This document shows, piece after piece, positions 1 to 5,805 of a stretch of DNA of 7,476 nucleotides. The stretch is from Candidatus Margulisiibacteriota bacterium (GTDB lineage: Bacteria > Margulisbacteria > Termititenacia > Termititenacales > Termititenacaceae): NCBI GenBank assembly GCA_031267055.1, contig JAIRZV010000078.1, positions 1 through 7,476 on the forward strand. Direction: 5' to 3'. The notes beneath the pieces are model-generated. The model saw only the letters and a program-made list of their open reading frames with translations. It did not search any database and was not told the origin of the DNA. Within the stretch, counting starts at the first letter, position 1, and every line of letters starts with the position of its first letter. The position numbers and the translations under genes are program-made.

Positions 1-81
<81 letters not shown>

Positions 82-144
82 CTACCAACAACTCTTAAAT
101 TCAAAAATTTTTTCATCGCAAAACTCCATTTTTTTATTTTACAA

Positions 145-241
145 ATAGCGCGGCAAATATCTTTGCCCTCGCGAACACGGCATAGTAGATGCGTTGCATG
201 CAACGCATCTACAACAGCGGGCAAAATATTTACCGCGCTAT
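145..241. repeat. Nested imperfect inverted repeat, MITE-like fold-back element
   Basis: The outer arms 145-160 and 226-241 pair over 16 positions with one mismatch (C154 opposite A232). After a single bulged base (C161), TTTGCCC at 162-168 pairs with GGGCAAA at 219-225. An asymmetric loop (169-184 opposite 213-218) leads to a perfect 28-base palindrome at 185-212. The whole 97-base unit can fold into one long hairpin. The outer ends read TAGCGCGG and CCGCGCTA, so the unit is bounded by TA, as expected if a small non-autonomous element had inserted at a TA target. It could instead be a structured RNA or a terminator-like element. The pairing is directly visible; the mobile origin is inference. 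Confidence 0.6.
185..212. repeat. Perfect 28-base palindrome
   Basis: The half-site GTAGATGCGTTGCA is followed directly by its exact reverse complement TGCAACGCATCTAC with no spacer, giving 14 base pairs per half. It forms the tip of the larger 145-241 inverted repeat. From memory, it has the look of the short GTAG...CTAC palindromic repeats scattered through several bacterial genomes, notably cyanobacteria; I could not verify that relation here. Confidence 0.85.
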
Positions 242-323
242 ATTTTTACTGCCAAAAAACTCACATGCTCACACAAAAGTAATTACCCACTTATCGACAA
301 AATATACATCCGAAATGCATCGA

Positions 324-355
324 TATTTTTTGGGATATTCATTGCCCAAAAAATA
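324..355. repeat. 11-bp perfect hairpin, possible weak bidirectional terminator
   Basis: TATTTTTTGGG (324-334) and CCCAAAAAATA (345-355) are perfect reverse complements around a 10-base loop. Because each arm carries an A or T run, it could act as a weak terminator in either direction, for example for an unseen gene to the left. The stem has only three G-C pairs, so termination is uncertain. Confidence 0.4.
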
Positions 356-361
356 ATACCA

Positions 362-378
362 AGCCGCGACCGGCGGCT
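362..378. repeat. Short GC-rich hairpin upstream of the MATE gene
   Basis: AGCCGC (362-367) and GCGGCT (373-378) are perfect reverse complements around a five-base loop GACCG. No U-tract follows directly, so it is not a convincing terminator. It would lie in the 5' leader of the MATE mRNA if transcription starts to its left. Confidence 0.35.
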
Positions 379-466
379 GGTGAATTTTCTCGCTGGAAAA
401 ATTGGGGTTGGATTTTTTTAGGTTTTCGTGTTAGTTTCAACCCACGTTTTGGGGGAAGGATAAATC

Positions 467-1879
467 ATGCTCGATATGACTAAAGGCAGCATTTCCAGAT
501 TGCTGCTGCTGTTTACTATTCCGATGTTTATCGGCAGCGTGTTTCAACAGCTCTACAATGTGGTGGACCGCATGATCGTCGGGCAGGTTATCGGCGAAAA
601 AGCGCTGGCCGCGGTTGGCGCGTCTTTTTCGGTGGTTTTTTTGCTCATCGCTCTGGCCATGGGCGCGACGATGGGCGTGTCCGTGTTGGTCTCGCAGTAT
701 TACGGCGCGAAAAATTATAAAAAAGTCCGGCTCTGTGTCGAGACTTCGTATCTTTTTATGACGGTGATTTCACTGGGGCTGATGCTGCTCGGTTTTCTCT
801 GCAATGATTTTATTCTGCGCCTGCTGGATACCCCGGCCGAAATTCTCGCCGACGCCGAGATTTATCTCAACACAATTTTTGCCGGTATGTTTTTGTTTTT
901 TGGCTACAATCTCGTCAGCGCAATACTGCGCGGGCTTGGCGATTCCAGCACGCCGCTGTATCTTTTGATTATTTCCACGCTGATCAATATCGTGCTGGAT
1001 TTGGTTTTTGTGCTCTGTTTTCACTGGGGAGTATTCGGTGCGGCTTTTGCCACGATTATCTCGCAGGGCGTTTCTTTTCTGGGTGGCCTGTATTATCTGC
1101 AAAGGATCAACCGCTTGTTTCGTGTCAATTATTGGCGTCTGCGCTTTGACCGCGAGATTTTTACGCGCAGCATGCAGATCGGCTTGCCCAGCGGTGTGCA
1201 GCAAATGCTCGTGGCGGCTGGCATGATGGTTTTGCACCGGCTGGTCAATGGTTTTGGCACCAATGCGCTGGCGGCTTTCACTGCGGCAGGCAGCATCGAC
1301 GCTTTTGCCATGATGCCGGCTATGAATCTCTCCATGGCGATGTCCACTTTTGTCGGACAGAATATCGGCGCGGGCAAGCAGGATAGAGTGCAGGGCGCAG
1401 TCAAGGTCGGTTTGCTGCTGGCTGCGGCGATCGCGACGACGGTGTCGCTGGTTGTGGTGTTTTTTAGCAAATGGCTGCTGCTGATTTTTACTTCCGAGCC
1501 AGCGGTGCTAGCTATCGGCCGCGACTATCTGCATATTGTCGGCAGTTTTTATTTGCCATTTATGTTGATGTTTATTTACACCGGTGTTTTACGTGGCGCG
1601 GGCGACACTTTTATCCCAACTTTGCTGACGGTGCTGTCGCTCTGGATTATCCGCGTGCCGGCAGCGGCTCTACTCTCGGTGCACATTGGCTTGAACGGCG
1701 TGTGGTGGTCGATGCCGATTTCCTGGGGGCTGGGCGTGATTTTTTCCGCGGCGTATTTTTACAGCGGCGGCTGGCAAAAAAAAGTACTCGTAAAACCCAG
1801 CAAGGAAAATATAGCAAAAGCGGAGATCTTGAACGAGCTGGAAGTTTTGGATTTGGAGAAAAAAGAGGTTCGCCTTTAA
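467..1879 (+). CDS. MATE family efflux transporter
   Basis: A complete 470-residue inner-membrane protein of the MATE (multidrug and toxic compound extrusion) family, which exports cationic drugs or metabolites in exchange for Na+ or H+. The length fits the usual 440-480 residues. It shows the expected two-fold repeat: LRGLGDSSTP near residues 154-163 in the first half and LRGAGDTFIP near 375-384 in the second. Other family features are ALAAVGAS (47-53), the GATMGVSVLVSQYYGA segment (66-81) and its second-half counterpart VGQNIGAGK (296-304). About twelve hydrophobic segments can be counted between residues 12 and 432. A charged tail (about 437-470, rich in K and E) is probably cytoplasmic. 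The start at 467 has an SD GGAAGGA at 454-460, six bases away. It resembles the bacterial NorM/MepA type; the substrate cannot be read from the sequence. It is 96 bases from the sulfur genes, which have their own promoter, so a shared role is not implied. Confidence 0.95.
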   Translation: MLDMTKGSISRLLLLFTIPMFIGSVFQQLYNVVDRMIVGQVIGEKALAAVGASFSVVFLLIALAMGATMGVSVLVSQYYGAKNYKKVRLCVETSYLFMTVISLGLMLLGFLCNDFILRLLDTPAEILADAEIYLNTIFAGMFLFFGYNLVSAILRGLGDSSTPLYLLIISTLINIVLDLVFVLCFHWGVFGAAFATIISQGVSFLGGLYYLQRINRLFRVNYWRLRFDREIFTRSMQIGLPSGVQQMLVAAGMMVLHRLVNGFGTNALAAFTAAGSIDAFAMMPAMNLSMAMSTFVGQNIGAGKQDRVQGAVKVGLLLAAAIATTVSLVVVFFSKWLLLIFTSEPAVLAIGRDYLHIVGSFYLPFMLMFIYTGVLRGAGDTFIPTLLTVLSLWIIRVPAAALLSVHIGLNGVWWSMPISWGLGVIFSAAYFYSGGWQKKVLVKPSKENIAKAEILNELEVLDLEKKEVRL

Positions 1880-1908
1880 AATTCCTGTATATTTTCTACA
1901 GTTACTGC

Positions 1909-1937
1909 TTGACAAATATTCTCAAATCTTATATCAT
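1909..1937 (+). promoter_or_regulatory. Sigma70-type promoter of the sulfur-transfer operon
   Basis: A perfect -35 box TTGACA (1909-1914) is followed, after exactly 17 bases, by TATCAT (1932-1937), one mismatch from the -10 consensus. Transcription should start near 1944, giving a leader of roughly 30 bases before the start codon at 1976. It lies in the AT-rich gap after the MATE gene, which ends without an obvious terminator. Confidence 0.8.
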
Positions 1938-1950
1938 ACTAATATGATAT
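1931..1950. promoter_or_regulatory. Candidate operator, 8+8 inverted repeat over the -10 box
   Basis: ATATCATA (1931-1938) and TATGATAT (1943-1950) are perfect reverse complements separated by CTAA. The 20-base dyad covers the -10 box and the expected transcription start, the classic place for a repressor. A second, overlapping dyad, ATACTA (1936-1941) and TAGTAT (1954-1959), is also present. No regulator gene lies in the window. AT-rich sites of this size suit several dimeric regulators, so I do not name one. Confidence 0.55.
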
Positions 1951-1975
1951 GAATAGTATATTAGGAGAAGCGCAG

Positions 1976-2164
1976 ATGGCGGCGAAAGAAACGGCTAAAT
2001 CTCATGAAGACAAAGTTCTAAAAAAGATCGCGCAAATTTTGTCCGAACTGCATTACGGTACTATTCAAATTACCGTGCACAATTCACGGGTGACGCAAAT
2101 AGATAAACTGGAGCGTGTCCGCGTGTTGCGCGAGGATTATGTGGACGCCGGCGGCGCGATATAG
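1976..2164 (+). CDS. YezD family (DUF2292) small protein
   Basis: A 62-residue protein resembling the YezD/DUF2292 family: a charged N-terminus, a helix KVLKKIAQILSEL (13-25), then LHYGTIQITVHNSRVTQIDKLERVR (25-49), matching the family pattern of a short beta hairpin with G-x-I-x-I-x-x-H and a VxQIDKxE motif. The family's biochemical function is unknown; in Firmicutes and other bacteria its members are often found beside sulfur-assimilation or sulfur-relay genes, which fits the dsrE and tusA genes downstream. I chose the ATG at 1976 because AGGAGAAG (1963-1970) lies at a proper distance. The in-frame ATG at 1949 sits inside the operator, only a few bases from the expected transcription start, and has no SD. 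It contains no cysteine, so it is not itself a persulfide carrier. It is the first gene of the operon. Confidence 0.8.
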   Translation: MAAKETAKSHEDKVLKKIAQILSELHYGTIQITVHNSRVTQIDKLERVRVLREDYVDAGGAI

Positions 2165-2177
2165 ATATAAAGGAGGC

Positions 2178-2222
2178 GTGGCTGAAAAATTGTGCGGGAT
2201 TTGTGCGGCAAACCGGATATAA
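2178..2222 (+). CDS. Possible 14-codon CxxC micropeptide or leader (doubtful)
   Basis: Directly after the yezD stop is a very strong SD-like stretch, AAAGGAGG (2169-2176), but it has no normally spaced ATG. The GTG at 2178 opens a 14-codon frame reading MAEKLCGICAANRI with a CxxC pair, ending in TAA at 2220-2222. The gap from SD to GTG is only one base, which argues against efficient initiation. A second small frame from GTG 2192 runs 18 codons to the SD of dsrE. Either could be a leader peptide, or the SD may be a remnant. No family is recognised. Confidence 0.2.
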   Translation: MAEKLCGICAANRI

Positions 2223-2223
2223 T
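2190..2223 (+). promoter_or_regulatory. Possible internal promoter with tandem TTGTGCGG repeats
   Basis: A perfect TATAAT lies at 2218-2223, with no -35 box at the right distance. Upstream are two copies of TTGTGCGG (2190-2197 and 2201-2208) spaced 11 bases start to start, about one helical turn, ending ten bases before the TATAAT. This is the arrangement expected of an activator-dependent promoter that would drive dsrE onward. It may equally be chance in an AT-rich spacer. Confidence 0.25.
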
Positions 2224-2252
2224 AAATATTGTAAAAACAAAGGAGTAAAATC

Positions 2253-2735
2253 ATGGCGGACAAGAAAAAGAAATTATCAATAATTGTTTTCAGCGGGGAT
2301 TATGACAAGGCTTTTGCGGCATTTACGATAGCCTCCGGCGCGGCGGCTCTGGATTATGAAGTGAATTTGTTTTTTACCTTTTTCGGTTTAGATATCATTA
2401 AGAAAAAACGTGGTCGGCATTTTTTGGGTAAAGGTTTCCGCGCCCGTTTTTTCAATTTCCTGCTGGGCGGCCGCAGCAATTTGCCGCTCTCCCGCCTGAA
2501 TTTTGCGGGATTAAGCCCGCTCCTGCTCGGCAATCTGGCCAAGAAGCGCAATGTGGCCGGAGTTGATGAATTGATCGACGCGTCTATCAAACTGGGCGTG
2601 AATTTTTACGCCTGCGAAACGGCCGGAGTGATTCTCGCTCTGCAAAAAGACGATTTTATTCCCGAAGTCAAAAAAGTAATTGGCATTGGCTCGTTTTTGG
2701 AATTGCAGGAGGGCGGCACGACGCTGTTTATTTAA
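2253..2735 (+). CDS. DsrE/DsrF-like (DsrE2 type) sulfurtransferase
   Basis: A 160-residue cytoplasmic protein of the DsrE/DsrF/DrsH-like family, small alpha/beta proteins that carry sulfur as a cysteine persulfide. The N-terminus KLSIIVFSGDYDKAFAAFTIASGAAA (7-32) is the first strand and helix typical of the family, followed by YEVNLFFTFFGLDII (35-49). The C-terminal part NFYACETAG (117-125) carries Cys121, the only cysteine in the protein and at the expected active position, and FIPEVKKVIGIGSFLELQEGGTTLFI closes the fold. The middle section (about 51-98) is rich in Lys and Arg. The start at 2253 follows AAAGGAG (2239-2245) at seven bases. The stop codon directly abuts the ATG of tusA, so the two are probably translationally coupled and made in matched amounts, as partners in a persulfide relay. 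The exact acceptor is unknown. Confidence 0.88.
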   Translation: MADKKKKLSIIVFSGDYDKAFAAFTIASGAAALDYEVNLFFTFFGLDIIKKKRGRHFLGKGFRARFFNFLLGGRSNLPLSRLNFAGLSPLLLGNLAKKRNVAGVDELIDASIKLGVNFYACETAGVILALQKDDFIPEVKKVIGIGSFLELQEGGTTLFI

Positions 2736-2960
2736 ATGAGCATTGAGTGGCTGGATATTACCGAGGAGCATTGCCCGATGACTTTCGTGAAAACGAAATT
2801 CGCTTTGAGCAAATTGGCCGACGGCGATATTCTGGAGGTGTTGCTCACTGCCGGCGAGCCGCTGGACAATGTGCCGCGGTCGGTGCGCGAGCAGGGTTAT
2901 AAAATTTTGAGCATCGAACAAATCGACGCTGAAGTGCATAAAGTAACGATAAAAAAGTGA
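2736..2960 (+). CDS. TusA family sulfur carrier protein
   Basis: A 74-residue protein of the TusA/SirA-like family, close to the usual 75-81 residues. It reads WLDITEEHCPMTFVKTKFALSKL at its start: the sulfur-binding Cys13 is followed by Pro14, then a helix; GDILEVLLTAGEP (30-42), DNVPRSVREQGYKI (44-57) and a final strand complete the two-layer fold. TusA proteins take persulfide sulfur from a cysteine desulfurase and hand it to acceptors such as DsrE-like proteins. The classical motif CPxP is CPMT here (Thr16 in place of the second Pro); I recall this as typical of a subfamily found with DsrE and YezD proteins. There is no spacer after the dsrE stop and the nearest SD-like GGAGGG is over 20 bases back, so translation most likely depends on ribosomes finishing dsrE. 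Confidence 0.9.
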   Translation: MSIEWLDITEEHCPMTFVKTKFALSKLADGDILEVLLTAGEPLDNVPRSVREQGYKILSIEQIDAEVHKVTIKK

Positions 2961-3002
2961 AACGTTTTTAAAGAAGTTACGATATATATATCTATCGAGC
3001 AG

Positions 3003-3033
3003 ACCTCTGCAGATAAATAAAAAAAGCAGAGGT
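3003..3033 (+). promoter_or_regulatory. Hairpin sequestering the ribosome-binding site of the PLP-enzyme gene
   Basis: ACCTCTGC (3003-3010) and GCAGAGGT (3026-3033) are perfect reverse complements around a 15-base A-rich loop. The 3' arm contains the SD AGAGG (3028-3032), eight bases before the ATG at 3041, so the folded mRNA would hide the ribosome-binding site. With eight pairs, five of them G-C, the stem should be stable enough to lower translation. The stem lacks a following U-tract, so it is not an intrinsic terminator. A smaller inverted repeat, CGATA/TATCG, lies just upstream at 2980-2997. Together they suggest translational control in the leader; the trigger is unknown. Confidence 0.6.
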
Positions 3034-3040
3034 ATGCGTT

Positions 3041-5134
3041 ATGTTACAAAAAATTATTGTGGATGCGGTTGTTGCTTTACGAGAGAAAACCGAGTCGCAA
3101 AATCCTGCGGCGGAAATTTCCGTGCCGGATATTTTGGCCGAAAATATCAGTCTGGAAAATAAACTGGAATTTTTGCGCGGACAACTGGCCGGCAATGAAG
3201 CCGGGGAGATTACGGTATTTGGACACATTCGCCAGCTCTACGCCGACTACACAGCGCAGGGCAAACAACTGGATTTTCTCATCGAATACGAAAAATGGTT
3301 CAGTCGGCGTTTTGGCAACACGCATACCAACGACACCTTGACGGCGGATTTTTCTCACACCGCGTTTAACAGCCTGCTCGCGCTGATCCACAAAGCCTTA
3401 AAAGCTGAGGCGGAGAATTATGTAGTGCTGCCGGTGGGGCAGGGCACTTCCGGCGCGCTGGAGCGTTTGCACAAAATACTCGGCATTGACATCGCGCCTG
3501 CCGCTCTGGAGCGCGTGGCCGGAGCGCAGCGGACGCGCCTGCTGGAATTAAAAGACCAGCTCAAAAGATTTGCGGAGCAGAAAAGCCGCTGGGAAACGCA
3601 GTACAAAAAAACCAAAGACAAATGGCTGCTGACCGAGATCGACGCGCTGGACGAGGGGATCGCCGCTGTTCATAAACTGATCGATGAGTGGATCAAAGAA
3701 TTTATTCCGACCGCAAACCGGCCGGTGATTTTGATCACCGGACAGGAGCATCACGGCAACACGCTGCCGTATGACGGCACTCTGGCAGATAAAATTATTG
3801 TGCCGTTTGCGCCTGGCACGGTGGATATTGACTTGGCGGCTTATGAAAAACTTTTGCGGGATTTGCGGGCGCAGGGACGAAAAATCATCGTGTCTTTTTC
3901 CGCGGCGTCCAATGTCACGGGACATAGGACGGATATTATTGCCACAGCGACACTGGCCAAAAAATACGGCGCGCTGACGATTTACGATCACGCCGCGTCG
4001 CTGGCTTATGAGCCGATAGATTTGAGTCCGCGCGCCGCGGACGGGCGGCCGCTGATCGACGCGGTGGTGGCTTCGCCGCACAAATTGCCCGGCGGACCGG
4101 GCAGCACCGGATTGCTGGTGTTCAATAAAGCTATTTATCCGGCACAATTGGGTCCCACCAACAAAGCCGGCGGCACGGTTTGGCATGTTTCGCTCTGGGA
4201 CGTGGAGTATTCGCGCGATATTCTGGAGCGCGAACTGTCCGGCACGCCCAACGGCATCGGGGTTTTGCGGCTGGGGCTGGCTATAGATTTGTCCTACAAT
4301 ATTATCGGTTTTGAAAATATTCAGGAAATTGAACACACCTTGTCCAAGCCCCTGTTTAATTATTTGCGTGGCGAGCCAGATATTATTCTCTACGGCGATC
4401 AGGAACTGGAAAAACGGACGCCGATTTTTTCTTTTAATATTAAGCATGGTGACGGAACGCTACACCCCAATTTTGTGGCCAGAGTATTGAGCGATCTTTT
4501 CGGCATTCAGACGCGGCCGGGCTGCTCCTGCGCCGGCGAGTATGGCCATTATCTTTTGCAGATCAGCGAAAAGTCTTCCCGCGTTATGCAGGAATTTGTG
4601 CGCCGGGGTATTTTTGCCGGCAAGCCGGGCTGGGTGCGCCTCAATCCGCACTGGCTGTTCACGCCGGAACAGGTGAGTTATATCACCGAGGCGCTGAAAT
4701 TGATTTCCGCGCACGGCCACAAATTACTTTCTCTGTATGAGCTGGACTTTGACGGCCGATTTCGGTTCAAAGCCGCTTTTAAGGACGCGGAATATTTTGA
4801 TGTGAATGTGGCTGACGCGGAAAATGTCAGTGTGGCGCAGGCCGCGCGAATTTTTCAGCGCCGGCAATTATTGGACACGCAGGTTAGACCGGCTGGCAGT
4901 AAATATGTTTACCGCCGCGCGCTGCTGGACCAGCTGGAAAACGCCGAGATTTTTCTCAGCGCTTTGCCGGACAATACAGACCGGCTGCGGACTTTGACTC
5001 TGGAAAAACACGGCGCGCCACTGCCTTTGCTTTATGAAAGCCTGACGCCCGGCTTTCGGGAAAAACTAGATGCGCTGAATAGACAGGAATTTGACGCGCA
5101 GCCGTTCGACGACGGAATCGCGGCTGGTTATTGA
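3041..5134 (+). CDS. Class V aminotransferase-fold PLP enzyme (cysteine desulfurase/selenocysteine lyase-like), enlarged
   Basis: A 697-residue fold-type I PLP enzyme of the class V aminotransferase family, related to the SufS/CsdB cysteine desulfurases. Seen motifs: YADYTAQG (67-74) at the substrate end; FGNTHTNDT (91-99); PVGQGTSGALERLHKIL (131-147), the cofactor phosphate region; GQEHHGN (234-240) with the His that stacks on PLP; SFSAASNVTG (285-294); YDHAAS (315-320) with Asp316 for the PLP nitrogen; SPHKLPGGPGSTGLLV (345-360) with the Schiff-base Lys348; ELSGTPNGIG (398-407); and RPGCSCAGEYGH (492-503), where Cys497 lines up with the catalytic Cys of SufS-type enzymes. A typical SufS has about 400 residues. 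The excess is an N-terminal extension (1-60), a charged helical insert (about 153-224) and a C-terminal region (about 560-697) I do not recognise. It probably supplies or accepts sulfur for the TusA/DsrE proteins upstream; whether it uses cysteine is unproven. It overlaps the convergent ATPase gene by 7 bases. Confidence 0.88.
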   Translation: MLQKIIVDAVVALREKTESQNPAAEISVPDILAENISLENKLEFLRGQLAGNEAGEITVFGHIRQLYADYTAQGKQLDFLIEYEKWFSRRFGNTHTNDTLTADFSHTAFNSLLALIHKALKAEAENYVVLPVGQGTSGALERLHKILGIDIAPAALERVAGAQRTRLLELKDQLKRFAEQKSRWETQYKKTKDKWLLTEIDALDEGIAAVHKLIDEWIKEFIPTANRPVILITGQEHHGNTLPYDGTLADKIIVPFAPGTVDIDLAAYEKLLRDLRAQGRKIIVSFSAASNVTGHRTDIIATATLAKKYGALTIYDHAASLAYEPIDLSPRAADGRPLIDAVVASPHKLPGGPGSTGLLVFNKAIYPAQLGPTNKAGGTVWHVSLWDVEYSRDILERELSGTPNGIGVLRLGLAIDLSYNIIGFENIQEIEHTLSKPLFNYLRGEPDIILYGDQELEKRTPIFSFNIKHGDGTLHPNFVARVLSDLFGIQTRPGCSCAGEYGHYLLQISEKSSRVMQEFVRRGIFAGKPGWVRLNPHWLFTPEQVSYITEALKLISAHGHKLLSLYELDFDGRFRFKAAFKDAEYFDVNVADAENVSVAQAARIFQRRQLLDTQVRPAGSKYVYRRALLDQLENAEIFLSALPDNTDRLRTLTLEKHGAPLPLLYESLTPGFREKLDALNRQEFDAQPFDDGIAAGY

Positions 5135-5805
5135 ATAACGCCGTCTTTTAATTCCAGAGTTTGATTGCCTATTTTGGCCAACTCCGGATTGTGCGTTACC
5201 AATATGATCGTCAGATTTTGTTTTTGATTTAATTCCAGCAGCAGATTTTTAATTTCTGCCGAACGCCGGCTGTCCAGATTGCCGGTCGGCTCGTCGGCGA
5301 TGAGCACAGACGGATTGTTGATCAGCGCCCGGGCTATGGCCGTCCTCTGCATCTCACCGCCGGATAACTGGCCGGGCAAATGATTGGCTCTTTTGTCCAA
5401 ACCCAGCATTTGGAGTATTTCAGTCAGTCTGGCGGAGTTGGCGCGCAGTCCGGGCTGAAACACAGCCGGCAGCAAAATATTTTCTTTGACGGTCAGCGTT
5501 GGCAGGAGAAAAAATTTTTGAAACACATAGCCGAAAATTTTCCGGCGGACTTTGGTCAACGCGGACTCGGACAGACTGACCTTGTCTTCAAAAACAGTTT
5601 GGCCGTCGATGACCAAAGAGCCGGCAGTCGGATTGTCGAGACAGCCCAGCACATTGACCAGCGTGGTTTTGCCGGAGCCGGACGCGCCGGTGACCGCGAT
5701 TATTGCGCCGCGCTCGACAGTGAAGCTGGCCTTGTGCAACGCATAGATTTTCTCCGCGCCGCGCGTGTAAATTTTGGTCAGATTTTTAGCCTCGATAAAC
5801 GCCAT
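5128..5805 (-). CDS. ABC transporter ATP-binding protein, MacB/LolD type
   Basis: A complete 225-residue ATPase of the MacB/LolD/FtsE group, the nucleotide-binding partner of FtsX-type permeases. All motifs are present: Walker A GASGSGKTT (40-48), Q-loop Gln96 in YVFQKFFLLPTLTVKENILLP, signature LSGGEMQR (147-154), Walker B VLIADEPTGNLD (167-178) with catalytic Glu172, and the switch His205 in VTHNPE. The EPTGNLDS box is characteristic of this group. The true start is the ATG at 5805: it has AGGAG nine bases upstream (5815-5819 on the + strand) and overlaps the permease stop by one base as TAATG. The open frame extends upstream to 6006, but that part only mirrors permease sequence. It works with the permease encoded just before it in a mechanotransmission-type complex that moves or releases lipoproteins, peptides or similar cargo rather than driving classical import. 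Confidence 0.95.
   Translation of the reverse strand: MAFIEAKNLTKIYTRGAEKIYALHKASFTVERGAIIAVTGASGSGKTTLVNVLGCLDNPTAGSLVIDGQTVFEDKVSLSESALTKVRRKIFGYVFQKFFLLPTLTVKENILLPAVFQPGLRANSARLTEILQMLGLDKRANHLPGQLSGGEMQRTAIARALINNPSVLIADEPTGNLDSRRSAEIKNLLLELNQKQNLTIILVTHNPELAKIGNQTLELKDGVIQ

Noticed and set aside
194..421. 75-residue forward frame in the left gene-free region
   Set aside because: It starts within the 28-base palindrome, has no SD site and shows no protein-like pattern; it also runs across two hairpins.
770..1237. 155-residue minus-strand frame inside the MATE gene
   Set aside because: The forward frame is a clear MATE protein; the antisense product is low-complexity, rich in Gln, His and Lys, and has no SD.
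1885..1901. Terminator after the MATE gene (CTGTA/TACAG hairpin)
   Set aside because: The stem is only five base pairs, mostly A-T, and no T-run follows it.
1949..1975. Earlier in-frame ATG for the YezD protein
   Set aside because: It lies in the operator within a few bases of the expected transcription start and lacks an SD; the ATG at 1976 has a good SD.
2165..2252. Known riboswitch, such as a SAM or cysteine-linked type, before dsrE
   Set aside because: The gap is short and I could not find the paired helices or conserved core of any riboswitch class I know.
2961..3002. Separate promoter for the PLP-enzyme gene at the TATATATA stretch
   Set aside because: No -35 box lies at a suitable distance from any of the TA-rich hexamers, so I did not call one; read-through from the yezD promoter is simpler.
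3548..4447. 299-residue minus-strand open frame inside the PLP-enzyme gene
   Set aside because: It lies opposite strongly conserved PLP-enzyme motifs, is rich in Arg and Gln as antisense frames of GC-rich genes often are, and has no family resemblance.
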